Position numbers and translations under genes: made by a program. From contig JALPXQ010000029.1 of NCBI GenBank assembly GCA_023271515.1, positions 1 to 14,578 of the forward strand: a stretch of DNA of 14,578 nt. Direction: 5' to 3'. The stretch's first letter is position 1. Every line of letters begins with the position of its first letter. The notes beneath the pieces are model-generated. The model saw only the letters and a program-made list of their open reading frames with translations, was not told where the DNA came from and did no database searches. This DNA comes from Dehalococcoidia bacterium (GTDB taxonomy: Bacteria; Chloroflexota; Dehalococcoidia; SZUA-161; SpSt-899). This document shows positions 1 through 6,874 of the stretch, piece by piece.

Positions 1-2039
1 GGCGCGGAAATCGGGGAGATAGAGAGCAACATCAGCATTGATAACCCCTACCAGAGTCACCAAGGGAATATCCAGTCCCTTGGCTATCATCTGGGTGCCG
101 ATGAGAATATCCGCTTCGTGTGACTGGAATTTCTCCAATATTTGTTCGTGAGAATGCTTGCCCCTGGTGACATCCCGATCCCAGCGGAGAAGTCTCGCCT
201 GGGGAAATGCCCTGGCAGTCTCATTCTCCACTTTTTGGGTGCCGATACCCAGAAATTTTATCCGTCGGCTCCAGCATTCGGGACAGGAAGTTGGGGGCAG
301 AATACTGTAATTGCACTGATGGCAGATCAGATAATTCTCCGGAGCATGATAGGTCAGCGTCAGGTCACAGCGGCGACAGCGCATGACATGGCCGCAGCTT
401 CGGCACTGCACAAAGGAGGCGGTTCCCCGGCGATTCAGGAATAGAATCACCTGTTCACCAGCAGAGAGGGCTTCGCTGATACCGCGGGCCAGCGACCGGC
501 TGAAGATGCTGCGGTTACCCTGCTTGAGTTCGCGGCGCAGATCAACGACCTCCACTTGAGGTAGCCCCTTGAGTCTGGAGTCCCCCACCCCGTACCCCTG
601 ACTCTCGACTCTCGACTCTCGACTCTCGACTCGTCGGGCTTCGCCGACCCTTGTCGGCAGTTCGAGCAAGTGGTACTGGCCGGTCTGAGCTCGGTGGTAG
701 CTGGCAAGGTCCGGGGTAGCGCTTCCGAGGATCACCACCGCACCGGTAAGCTCAGCCAGCTTCAGGGCTGCGTCACGGGCGTGGTAGAGCGGACTCCTGT
801 CATGTTGCTTATAGGTCCACTCGTGTTCCTCGTCGATTACGATGAGCCCCAGATCGGGCTGAGGGGCAAAGATAGCGCCTCGCGAGCCAATGACCACATC
901 GCATTCGCCATCCCGAATCCGCTGCCATTCATCAAATTGTTCCCCTGGGGAAAGCCTGCTGTGGAGAACGGCCACTCTTCCCGGGAAGCGAGAGGCAAAG
1001 CGGGAGATGGTCTGCGGCGTCAGGGAAATCTCCGGAACCAGAACGATGGCCTTCTTACCATGGACGATGGTCTCCTCCAGCGCCCGAAGATATATCTCTG
1101 TTTTGCCGCTGCCGGTAACACCGTGCAGCAGAAAAACCTCTCTAGAGCCATTCACGGACGTCTCCTGAATCCTCTCTTGAATCTTGCTCCACGCTGTTTC
1201 CTGATCCGGGGTCAGCCTCGGAGGAGCTGTTATTGTGAAGCTACAGTGAGCCAGGGGATCGCGTGCTACCCTGACCTGTTCAATGGATACCAGTCCCTTT
1301 TTCTCCAGTGATCGAGCCGCAACCGCAGAGGCCCCTGACTTTCTCGTGGCTGTGGAGAGGGGAACAGCGCCGCTTTCCGCAAGAAGAACTTTCAAGAGTT
1401 CAGCCTGTTTGAACGCCTTCCGTTTCTCCAGAGCAGCGATCTCAGCTTGCGCCTGCTGGATATCGATGGACAGGCGAATGTATGGTACCATCCTGGCTTT
1501 AACCCTGGGTCTCTCAAGCTCAACGGTCCTGGTCACCACTCCCTTCCGTACCAGTTGATTGATAGTGGCCTCCAGTTGCTTTTGGGGCACCTTGTCACGC
1601 AGTCGCCGCATATCAACACGCCCATTCTTTTGCAGAAGGTGGAAGACCTTCTTTTGCATCGGTGTTAGCGCGGCCGTGGTTTCTTTGGGGGAATCAGGAA
1701 GGCATTGAACAAAGGTGAGTATCCTCCGCTCAAATCCTGGGGGCAGCATAAGGGATGAGGCGTCGAAATATGAGCACAGGTAGTATTCAGCGATCCATCG
1801 GGCCAGCTCGATTTGATATGGTCGTAGAAAAGGGCGTGAATCAATCACTTGAGCAATTGCTCTAGTTGTTTCGACTGGAGAGTAGTCGGTCAGGTTGAAG
1901 ACCACTCCCTGGAGAAGTCTTGACCCAAAGGGCACCCAGACAGCGCAACCTGTGGATACAGGGGGGTGGGGGGTAGGGTGTAAGTAAAAGTTCGCGGCCT
2001 CGCCGGTGGAGCGTTGACCGCAACCTCGGCATACTTCAT
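1..2039 (-). CDS. priA: Primosomal protein N' (PriA replication-restart helicase), 3' end beyond window, apparent frameshift near start
   Basis: PriA is the DEAH-type 3'-5' helicase that reloads the replisome at collapsed forks. About 680 codons are present. The helicase motif I (VTGSGKTE) lies near residue 305 and the DEEH box (IDEEHEWTYKQ) near 400. Four CxxC pairs of the zinc-binding insert (CRSC, CRRC, CHQC, CPEC) lie at about 543-586. IGTQMIAKGLD follows, and the sequence leaves the window at the PDFRA motif, so roughly the last 150 residues are missing. The start MKYAEVAVNAPPA at 2039 is 4 bases after the rplS stop, which suggests coupling. The reading frame is broken at the two G6 runs at 1961-1973: one extra base there restores TYTLPPTPPVSTGCAVWVPFG-like sequence of normal family spacing. 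A second oddity is a stretch at about residues 461-488, encoded by heptamer repeats, between helicase subdomains. Identity is very secure; whether the gene is functional depends on the frameshift being real. Confidence 0.93.
601..635. repeat. Heptanucleotide tandem repeat (ACTCTCG x4 plus a degenerate fifth copy) inside priA
   Basis: Four perfect ACTCTCG units occupy 601-628 and ACTCGTC follows at 629-635. The bases before it (575-600, C-rich) are also low in complexity. On the priA strand the array is read in frame as an Arg/Glu/Ser-rich stretch (RRVESRESRVES). Seven is not a multiple of three, so gain or loss of one unit would break priA. The present copy number keeps it open. Confidence 0.9.
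1961..1978. repeat. G-rich tract (two G6 runs and one G3) at the priA frameshift
   Basis: Two runs of six G are separated by T and followed by TAGGG. The tract itself has a seven-base period (GGGGGGT twice). The priA frame is lost exactly here: upstream and downstream PriA sequence are in frames that differ by one missing base. Such tracts are prone both to polymerase slippage and to base-calling error. Confidence 0.85.
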
Positions 2040-2043
2040 CCCG

Positions 2044-2385
2044 TTATCTCGATTTTATCTTCTGGCCAGTCTTCTTTCTGCTCAGGCCTCGCAGATAATA
2101 CAGCTTTGCCCGGCGGACATGGGCGTGTTTTACCACCTCCACCTTCTCCAGGAGGGGTGAATGATAGGGGAAGGTACGCTCAACGCCGACACCGTGAAAG
2201 ATCTGCCTCACGGTGAAGCTAGCCCCGGCGCCGCTGCGCCGGGTGCGGATGACAATGCCGTTGAACACCTGCGTGCGTTCTCGCCCGCCTTCAACAACCC
2301 TGAAGCTGACCCTGACGGTGTCGCCAGGCCTGAACTCAGCAATATTGGGATTGGCCTCGATATCCACCACTGATCGCATATCCAT
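2044..2385 (-). CDS. rplS: 50S ribosomal protein L19
   Basis: L19 sits at the 30S-50S interface of the ribosome. The sequence shows the typical N-terminal segment (NPNIAEFRPGDTVRVSFRVVEGGRERTQVF), the core GIVIRTRRSGAGASFTVRQI and the conserved C-terminal RRAKLYYLRGLSRKKTGQKIK, with the usual length of about 113-119 residues. The open frame extends to an ATG at 2403, but that codon has no Shine-Dalgarno sequence at proper spacing. The ATG at 2385 has AAGGGTG about 8 bases upstream and gives the start MDMRSVV, which fits the family better, so I chose it. priA follows after 4 bases. In many bacteria rplS sits with rpsP-trmD; here the upstream neighbour is a divergent intergenic region instead. 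Confidence 0.96.
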   Translation of the reverse strand: MDMRSVVDIEANPNIAEFRPGDTVRVSFRVVEGGRERTQVFNGIVIRTRRSGAGASFTVRQIFHGVGVERTFPYHSPLLEKVEVVKHAHVRRAKLYYLRGLSRKKTGQKIKSR

Positions 2386-2519
2386 TTCACTAACACCCTT
2401 CATATTCTAACACGATTTGACCCCTTTTTTCCACCCCATTAAATCAAAAAGTTACCGAAATTAGTTAGAATGTAGTCTGGAATTACATACAGGAGGTAAA
2501 AGCAGGCTACCTGGAGAAG

Positions 2520-2606
2520 ATGGATATGAAATCGAGAAACCAGTATCTGAAGGTGCTCGGGGAAAGGATTCCCTCTGCCCTCAAAACCATGAACCGTGAA
2601 CCGTGA
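2520..2606 (+). pseudogene. Probable 5' remnant of a transposase/integrase gene
   Basis: A 28-codon frame begins MDMKSRNQYLKVLGERIPS. The first 16 residues resemble, from memory, the start of an integrase-core transposase family in which a sequence like this is followed by an Arg/Lys-rich helix (…LDEYCxNTG). Here it switches after GER to unrelated sequence and ends at TGA. A strong AGGAGGT lies upstream at 2491-2497, too far from this ATG, as if the original start nearer to it were lost. Heptamer repeats overlap its 3' end. The fragment may instead be a chance short frame. No terminal inverted repeat or target duplication can be shown. Confidence 0.35.
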
Positions 2607-2609
2607 ACC
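2589..2609. repeat. Heptanucleotide tandem repeat (ATGAACC, GTGAACC, GTGAACC)
   Basis: Three heptamers in a row, followed by a degenerate TGACAACC and then CCTGAGTAGTTACG (2616-2629). The same 14 bases recur at 6861-6874, again next to a heptamer array. The array lies between the transposase relic and the korA promoter. Confidence 0.75.
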
Positions 2610-2642
2610 TGACAACCTGAGTAGTTACGTTTACGTTGGAAA

Positions 2643-2671
2643 TTGAAAAGAGCCCAAGAAACGTTTATAAT
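2643..2671 (+). promoter_or_regulatory. Sigma70-type promoter of korABC
   Basis: TTGAAA (2643-2648) and TATAAT (2666-2671) are separated by exactly 17 bases, a near-consensus vegetative promoter. Transcription would begin at about 2678, about 16 bases before the korA ATG at 2694. This excludes the upstream TTG at 2643 as a start codon, because it lies inside the -35 box. The promoter begins 14 bases after the repeated 14-mer. Confidence 0.7.
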
Positions 2672-2693
2672 CAAGCGGAGAGGTGGTAGATTC

Positions 2694-3833
2694 ATGGCAT
2701 GGAAAGAGGTAAGAAGCGCGCTTCCCGCGGGGAATTACTACTACTCGGGGAATGAAGCCGCGGCGGAGGGGGCTATTGCCGCCGGGTGCCGTTATTATGC
2801 TGGTTATCCGATCACTCCATCCTCCGAGATCATGGAGTGGATTGCGGTGAGATTTAGGGAGGTCGGAGGCGTGTTTATCCAGATGGAAGACGAGATTGCC
2901 TCTCTCAGTTCGGTTATTGGGGCATCCTGGGCTGGTGCAAAAGCGATGACCGCCACCTCGGGACCCGGTTTCAGCTTGATGCAGGAGGGCATCGGGTACG
3001 CCGCCATGACGGAAACACCGATTGTGATCGTGGATATTCAGCGGGCGGGCCCGGCCACCGGGCAGGCCACCCGGGTGGGAGGCGGGGACATAATGCAGGC
3101 GAAGTGGGGTTCGCAGGGGGACTATCCGGTAATTGCCATCTCCCCGTGGTCGGTGCAGGAGATGTATGACCAGACTATCAATGCCTTTAACCTTGCGGAA
3201 AGATATCGAGTTCCGGTGATTCTTCTCGCTGAGCAAGCGGTGGGGCACTTGCGGGAGAGAATGAATGTAGTGGAAAAGATAGCGATATTCAACCGCAGAA
3301 AGGAAAAGGGAGCGGCTCCCTTCGGAGCCGGAGATGACGGGGTCCCACCTATGCCTGCTTTCGGGGAGGGAGAGAAATTACTGGTAACCGGCTCCTCGCA
3401 TGACGATTACGGTTTGCGAAAAGTGGCTGATCCACTGGTCCAGGCAAGACTGACCGCCAGGCTGCATAACAAGATTGTCAATAACAGAGAGGAGATAATC
3501 CAGCATGAGGATTATTATGCCGAGGACGCCGATGTAATAGTCATCGCCTATGGTTTCACTGCCAGAAGCTCACTGTTTGCTGTGGAAGCGATGCGCCGGG
3601 AGGGAAAGAGGGTTGGAATGATCAGGCTGAAGACCATCTGGCCCTTCGCTGATAGTTTGATAAGGGACGTCGGTTCGCGGGCAAAGAAGATATTTGTTCC
3701 CGAGATGAATAGGGGGCAGGTCGCCGGTGAGGTAATGAAATATACCTGCTGCGATATAATACCCTATAATCAAACGGATGGGGAAGTCATCCATCCGAAC
3801 ACGATTATGGGAGAATTGAGGAGGCTCTTGTGA
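2694..3833 (+). CDS. korA: 2-oxoacid:ferredoxin oxidoreductase, alpha subunit
   Basis: Alpha subunit of the CoA-dependent oxidative decarboxylation of a 2-oxoacid (2-oxoglutarate is the usual annotation; the substrate cannot be read from sequence) with ferredoxin as acceptor. At 379 residues it has the length of stand-alone KorA. The pyrimidine-binding domain comes first (SGNEAAAEGAIAAGCRYYAGYPITPSSE at about 18-45), with the MEDEIAS and TSGPGFSLM motifs. A long linker ending DGVPPMPAFGEG follows, then the C-terminal domain II (YGFTARSS, RLKTIWPF, EMNRGQ). ATG 2694 is chosen because GGAGAGGTGG lies 7 bases upstream. Its TGA overlaps the korB start by one base (TGATG). No gamma fusion is present. 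First gene of korABC. Confidence 0.93.
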   Translation: MAWKEVRSALPAGNYYYSGNEAAAEGAIAAGCRYYAGYPITPSSEIMEWIAVRFREVGGVFIQMEDEIASLSSVIGASWAGAKAMTATSGPGFSLMQEGIGYAAMTETPIVIVDIQRAGPATGQATRVGGGDIMQAKWGSQGDYPVIAISPWSVQEMYDQTINAFNLAERYRVPVILLAEQAVGHLRERMNVVEKIAIFNRRKEKGAAPFGAGDDGVPPMPAFGEGEKLLVTGSSHDDYGLRKVADPLVQARLTARLHNKIVNNREEIIQHEDYYAEDADVIVIAYGFTARSSLFAVEAMRREGKRVGMIRLKTIWPFADSLIRDVGSRAKKIFVPEMNRGQVAGEVMKYTCCDIIPYNQTDGEVIHPNTIMGELRRLL

Positions 3834-4606
3834 TGGCTGGAGACATGGAGGAATACTTGCGGCCGGGGGTAAGAACACCCTTTTGCCCCGGCTGCGCTGA
3901 CAGAATCCTGGTGCGGCTCATCTTAAGGGCAATTGCGGAGCTCAAGATAGACATCGATCGAATGTTGTTTGTCTCCGGCATCGGCTGTGCTGCCTGGATA
4001 CCGAGTCCTCACTTTAATGCCGATACCCTGCATACCCTGCATGGCAGGGCTATCGCCTTCGCCACCGGGGCAAAGCTGTTTAACCCGGAATTGATAACCA
4101 TGGTTGTCAGTGGAGATGGCGATCTAGCGGCCATCGGGGGGAACCACCTGATCCATGCCGCCCGTAGAAATACCGACCTCACCGTTATATGTGTTAACAA
4201 CATGGTGTATGGCATGACCGGTGGGCAGGTCTCCCCGGCCACACCGATGGGTATCTTCACCTCGACAACGGTTGAGGGAAACCGTGAACGTCCTTTTGAT
4301 CTCTGTAAGCTGGTGGCGGCAGCCGGCGCTGAGTATGTGGCAAGATACTCGGTGAGTCAGCCAGATACTCTTGTGAGCAGTATTAAGAGGGGATTAGAAA
4401 CCCCGGGATTCTCTTTCATCGAAGTCATTTCACCCTGCCACATCCAATTCGGGAGGCGAAACCGGCTTGATACTGCCGCCGAGACGCTGAGGTTTTTTGC
4501 CGGGAAATGCTTGATGAAAGATGAGGCCGAGGGCTTATCACCGGAAGAACTGAGAGACAAGATTATAACCGGGGAGTTTTCCAATGGGAGAAATCAAGCA
4601 GATTAG
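3833..4606 (+). CDS. korB: 2-oxoacid:ferredoxin oxidoreductase, beta (TPP-binding) subunit
   Basis: Beta subunit carrying thiamine diphosphate. The TPP motif starts at GDGD (94-97) and ends at VNN (121-123), followed by GMTGGQ as in the family. The N-terminal CPGC (18-21) and the GIGC at 50-52 are the cysteine motifs usual in KorB. Length is 257 residues. A GTG at 3830 is in frame, but ATG 3833 is better placed after GAGGAGG (spacer 8). korC starts 23 bases before its stop, so korA, korB and korC are translationally linked. In many bacteria and archaea a fourth small 2[4Fe-4S] ferredoxin subunit (KorD) belongs to the complex; none is encoded next to these genes. Confidence 0.93.
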   Translation: MAGDMEEYLRPGVRTPFCPGCADRILVRLILRAIAELKIDIDRMLFVSGIGCAAWIPSPHFNADTLHTLHGRAIAFATGAKLFNPELITMVVSGDGDLAAIGGNHLIHAARRNTDLTVICVNNMVYGMTGGQVSPATPMGIFTSTTVEGNRERPFDLCKLVAAAGAEYVARYSVSQPDTLVSSIKRGLETPGFSFIEVISPCHIQFGRRNRLDTAAETLRFFAGKCLMKDEAEGLSPEELRDKIITGEFSNGRNQAD

Positions 4607-5129
4607 ATTGTGCGGCCTTGGTGGACAGGGCATCGTTCTGGGCGGAACGATACTTGGTTACGCCGGCATTAATGATGGGAAGTGGGTTGCCGGGTCCAGC
4701 TCTTACGGGGCAGAAGCCAGAGGCTCCGCCTGTCGGTCTGAGGTCATTATATCAGACGAGCCGATAATCTTTCCCCATGTAACCAGACCGGATATTTTGA
4801 TTGCCATGTCTCAGGAGGCGTACGATAAATACATCAAAGATATGGGAAGGGATGGGGAAACAGTCATTTACGATGAGCAGATGGTTTGCACAAAGGAGAT
4901 CAGTGGTCTAAGGCAGTTAGGGTTCCCTGCTGGCAGTGTGGCGACTAAAGAGCTGGAGAATAAGCTGGTGGCAAACATGGTGATTTTGGGGATAGTGGCG
5001 GAAGTAACCAGGATCGTCTCCCGAAACGCACTCCTTTCTGCAATAGAAAAGAATGTTCCCGAAAGATTCAGGGCGTTGAATCTAAGGGCGGCCGAGCTGG
5101 GGCTTGCGCTGGGAAGAGCGCAGAAGTAA
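4584..5129 (+). CDS. korC: 2-oxoacid:ferredoxin oxidoreductase, gamma subunit
   Basis: Gamma subunit of the same complex, 181 residues, the usual length of a separate gamma chain. It begins with the glycine-rich GLGGQG (11-16) and has YGAEARGS (41-48), the signature of the pyruvate/ketoisovalerate oxidoreductase gamma domain (POR), which helps bind CoA. It overlaps korB by 23 bases and is the last gene of the unit. Only 27 bases separate its stop from the end of the convergent decayed gene, and I see no clear terminator hairpin there. Confidence 0.92.
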   Translation: MGEIKQIRLCGLGGQGIVLGGTILGYAGINDGKWVAGSSSYGAEARGSACRSEVIISDEPIIFPHVTRPDILIAMSQEAYDKYIKDMGRDGETVIYDEQMVCTKEISGLRQLGFPAGSVATKELENKLVANMVILGIVAEVTRIVSRNALLSAIEKNVPERFRALNLRAAELGLALGRAQK

Positions 5130-5156
5130 GCTCGGCAAGAATTCCTACTACTTCCG

Positions 5157-5580
5157 CTACTTTCCCCGCAGGTCTCTGGCTGACCCCACCGATTGCTTCT
5201 CCAGCTCGATCTCCAGGGGCACCAGCACCCGTGCTATCATGCCCCAGTAGCCGATGGACATGGTTAACTCAACAACGATGGACATCATCAACTTGTTGCC
5301 GGCTTACCCCAACCTCCCGGGCGATGGGGACATGCTGGGTCCACTCATACTCGCTCCCGCAGAGTTTGGCTATCCTCAGGATGTCACCCAGTTTGGGGGA
5401 TAGCTCCGCCTTGTTGAGAAGGGAGTTTCCCAGCTTTAAGAAGCTGGAGATCATCGGGGGAGTGAGGGCTATCGCCCGGTACAGGTTGATGATCTTTGCC
5501 CCGTTATCCTCCATCCTCTGGAATAAGTCCTCGACCTCCGGCGGGGCCTGGTCCTTCTCTACCAGCTTAACTCGGGCCAT
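5157..5580 (-). pseudogene. Carboxymuconolactone decarboxylase (AhpD-like) family protein, internal deletion
   Basis: The N-terminal half starts MARVKLVEKDQAPPEVEDLF after a strong GGAGG with a 6-base spacer, so the start is 5580 and not the longer frame further upstream. It continues through NLYRAIALTP, LSPKL and ILRIAKLCGSEYEWTQHVPIA, which is typical of the family. After QQVDDV the frame ends at TGA (5269-5271). In another frame just downstream comes VELTMSIGYWGMIARVLVP, the normal C-terminal end, stopping at 5157. From family memory about 45-50 residues between the two are absent, as well as perhaps two residues after LSPKL. The remaining frame would give a truncated protein of 103 residues. 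Family members are small helical, often thiol-dependent peroxidase-like or decarboxylase proteins. The CxxC pair of AhpD is not seen here. Confidence 0.8.
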
Positions 5581-5661
5581 TGCTTTCCTCCATATCTTCG
5601 CAATCTGTAAGTAGAACCAGCCTTCAGTCACAAATAGCTTAATCGAGCGCCGACCACCGGT

Positions 5662-5691
5662 AGTATAAACCAGAGACGTCGGTTTAGTCAA
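5662..5691 (-). promoter_or_regulatory. Candidate promoter of the decayed carboxymuconolactone decarboxylase gene
   Basis: Read on the minus strand, TTGACT (5691-5686) and TATACT (5667-5662) are separated by 18 bases. The gene start lies about 80 bases downstream at 5580. The promoter looks intact although the gene is broken. Confidence 0.5.
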
Positions 5692-5718
5692 GGAAGGGAT
5701 GGATTGAGCATACAGATG

Positions 5719-5727
5719 TGCTATAAT
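5719..5727 (+). promoter_or_regulatory. Extended -10 promoter of the kinase-deaminase pair
   Basis: TGC directly before TATAAT (5722-5727) is an extended -10 element. No good -35 box lies 17 bases upstream, and the TTGAGC at 5704 is too close. Transcription would begin near 5734. GGGGAG at 5743-5748 is the ribosome binding site of the ATG at 5751. Confidence 0.5.
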
Positions 5728-5750
5728 GGAGCATAAACTACTGGGGAGTC

Positions 5751-6296
5751 ATGAAGGTTGTAGCCATCGTTGGTATGAGCGGATCGGGCAAATCGGAGGT
5801 GGCGCGGGCCTTCGAGGAGAAGGGCTTTGAGCGCATAAGGTTTGGCGACCTGACGGACAGGGAGGTGCTCCGGCGGGGGCTGGAGCTAAACGAGGAAAAC
5901 GAGCGACACGTTCGCGAGCGACTGCGGGAGGAACACGGCATGGCTGCCTACGCCAAGCTGAACCTTCCTGCAATCGATGCGGCGCTGCAACGATCGAATG
6001 TAGTGGTGGATGGCCTGTACTCATGGGAGGAGTATAAGCTGCTCAAAGAGCATTACGGCGAAGACTTTCTTGTGGTGACGGTCTATTCTTCACCCGGAAC
6101 AAGGCAAGAGCGCCTTTCGCGAAGGCCGATCAGGCCACTGACCGTTTCGGAATCGGTGAGCCGCGACTTCGCCGAGATCGAGAACCTCGGCAAAGGGGGG
6201 CCGATCGCCATGGCAGATTTTACCCTGATCAATGAATCCTCGCTGGAGAGGCTGAGAGAGGAGACTGAGCGGCTCATCGCCGCACTCGCGTCATGA
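5751..6296 (+). CDS. P-loop kinase of the UPF0200 / dephospho-CoA-kinase-like family
   Basis: 181 residues. The Walker A motif is GMSGSGKS at 8-15. Further family marks are FGDLTDREVLRRGLE, the REEHGM stretch, VVVDGLYSWEE (Walker B-like strand followed by the typical SWEE) and the C-terminal RDFAEIENLGKGGPIAMADF with an ending like TLINESS. This pattern belongs to the nucleoside-phosphate-kinase-like P-loop group best known from archaea as UPF0200 and often annotated as dephospho-CoA kinase or AAA family ATPase. The substrate cannot be told from sequence. Its stop overlaps the start of the dCMP deaminase (ATGA), so the two are co-translated, which hints at a nucleotide-related role but does not prove it. 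Confidence 0.8.
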   Translation: MKVVAIVGMSGSGKSEVARAFEEKGFERIRFGDLTDREVLRRGLELNEENERHVRERLREEHGMAAYAKLNLPAIDAALQRSNVVVDGLYSWEEYKLLKEHYGEDFLVVTVYSSPGTRQERLSRRPIRPLTVSESVSRDFAEIENLGKGGPIAMADFTLINESSLERLREETERLIAALAS

Positions 6297-6775
6297 CAGA
6301 ATCACACCGTCCGAGCATCGACGAATACTTTCTCAAGGTGGCCTCGGTGGTGGCCGAGCGCTCGACCTGCCTCCGGCACCATGTCGGTGCGGTGGCCGTG
6401 CGGGATAAGCATATCCTTTCCACCGGCTACAATGGCGCTGCCGCCGGACTGAAAGACTGCCTCGAACTGGGCTGCCTCAGGGATGCGCAGGATATCCCAT
6501 CCGGCACCCGTCACGAGATTTGCCGCTCCATCCATGCCGAGCAGAATTGCATCATTCAGGCGTCTCTCCACGGTGTCAGCCTTGATGGCTGCACCGTCTA
6601 CTGCACCCACACCCCCTGCATTCTCTGTGCCAAGATGCTGGTCAATGCCAGGATCAAACGCTTTGTGAGCTTTGGTGAGTATGCTGATGATTCCTTCAAG
6701 GAGCTCTTCACCGAGGCGGGGATAAAGGTGGATATCGTTAAGAGGCCATCGTCCGAGATCACCCATCTGGAGTAA
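6293..6775 (+). CDS. dCMP deaminase
   Basis: Converts dCMP to dUMP for thymidylate synthesis, using one zinc ion. The zinc and catalytic site is visible: HAE (81-83, with the catalytic Glu) within SIHAEQN, and PCILC (108-112) supplying the two cysteines. The N-terminal DEYFLKVASVVAERSTC and VGAVAVRDKHILSTGYNGA are typical of the bacterial deoxycytidylate deaminase/ComEB family, and 160 residues is the normal length. ATG 6293 overlaps the upstream kinase stop by 4 bases. After the stop comes a repeat-containing gap and a convergent permease gene. Confidence 0.9.
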   Translation: MTESHRPSIDEYFLKVASVVAERSTCLRHHVGAVAVRDKHILSTGYNGAAAGLKDCLELGCLRDAQDIPSGTRHEICRSIHAEQNCIIQASLHGVSLDGCTVYCTHTPCILCAKMLVNARIKRFVSFGEYADDSFKELFTEAGIKVDIVKRPSSEITHLE

Positions 6776-6780
6776 CCGCT

Positions 6781-6840
6781 CAGGTTCAAGGTTCAAGGTT
6801 GATACACGCTAATTGGGAACCCCGGAACTTTGAACCCCTG
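6781..6840. repeat. Heptamer array with inverted copy between dCMP deaminase and permease genes
   Basis: GGTTCAA occurs at 6783-6789 and 6790-6796, then a variant GGTTGAT. The right arm GGAACTTTGAACCCCTG (6824-6840) is an imperfect reverse complement of the left arm CAGGTTCAAGGTTC (6781-6794), so the array can fold on itself. A second small stem (GCCTG at 6842-6846 with CAGGC at 6857-6861) follows. The element lies between convergent genes and could act as a bidirectional terminator, although no T tract is present. Confidence 0.7.
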
Positions 6841-6860
6841 GGCCTGTGGCCGGGGGCAGG

Positions 6861-6874
6861 CCTGAGTAGTTACG
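6861..6874. repeat. Second copy of CCTGAGTAGTTACG
   Basis: Identical to 2616-2629 over 14 bases and in the same orientation. It overlaps the stop codon of the permease gene (6870-6872). A single 14-base match in a window this size could be chance, but both copies lie next to heptamer arrays. Confidence 0.55.

Noticed and set aside
670..1311. 213-codon open frame on the plus strand
   Set aside because: Antisense to the PriA helicase core, whose motifs are unambiguous.
2643..2693. Longer korA starting at TTG 2643
   Set aside because: The TTG lies in the -35 box of the promoter and lacks a ribosome site; ATG 2694 has both ribosome site and family-typical N-terminus.
3313..3330. Hairpin CGGCTCC-CTTC-GGAGCCG inside korA
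   Set aside because: A 7-bp stem in the variable linker of KorA could be another small insert, but no second copy was found and the linker length looks ordinary, so it may be chance.
5581..5691. Longer start of the carboxymuconolactone decarboxylase gene
   Set aside because: The extra N-terminus covers the promoter and leader; the ATG at 5580 has a strong ribosome site and the family start MARVKLVEKD.
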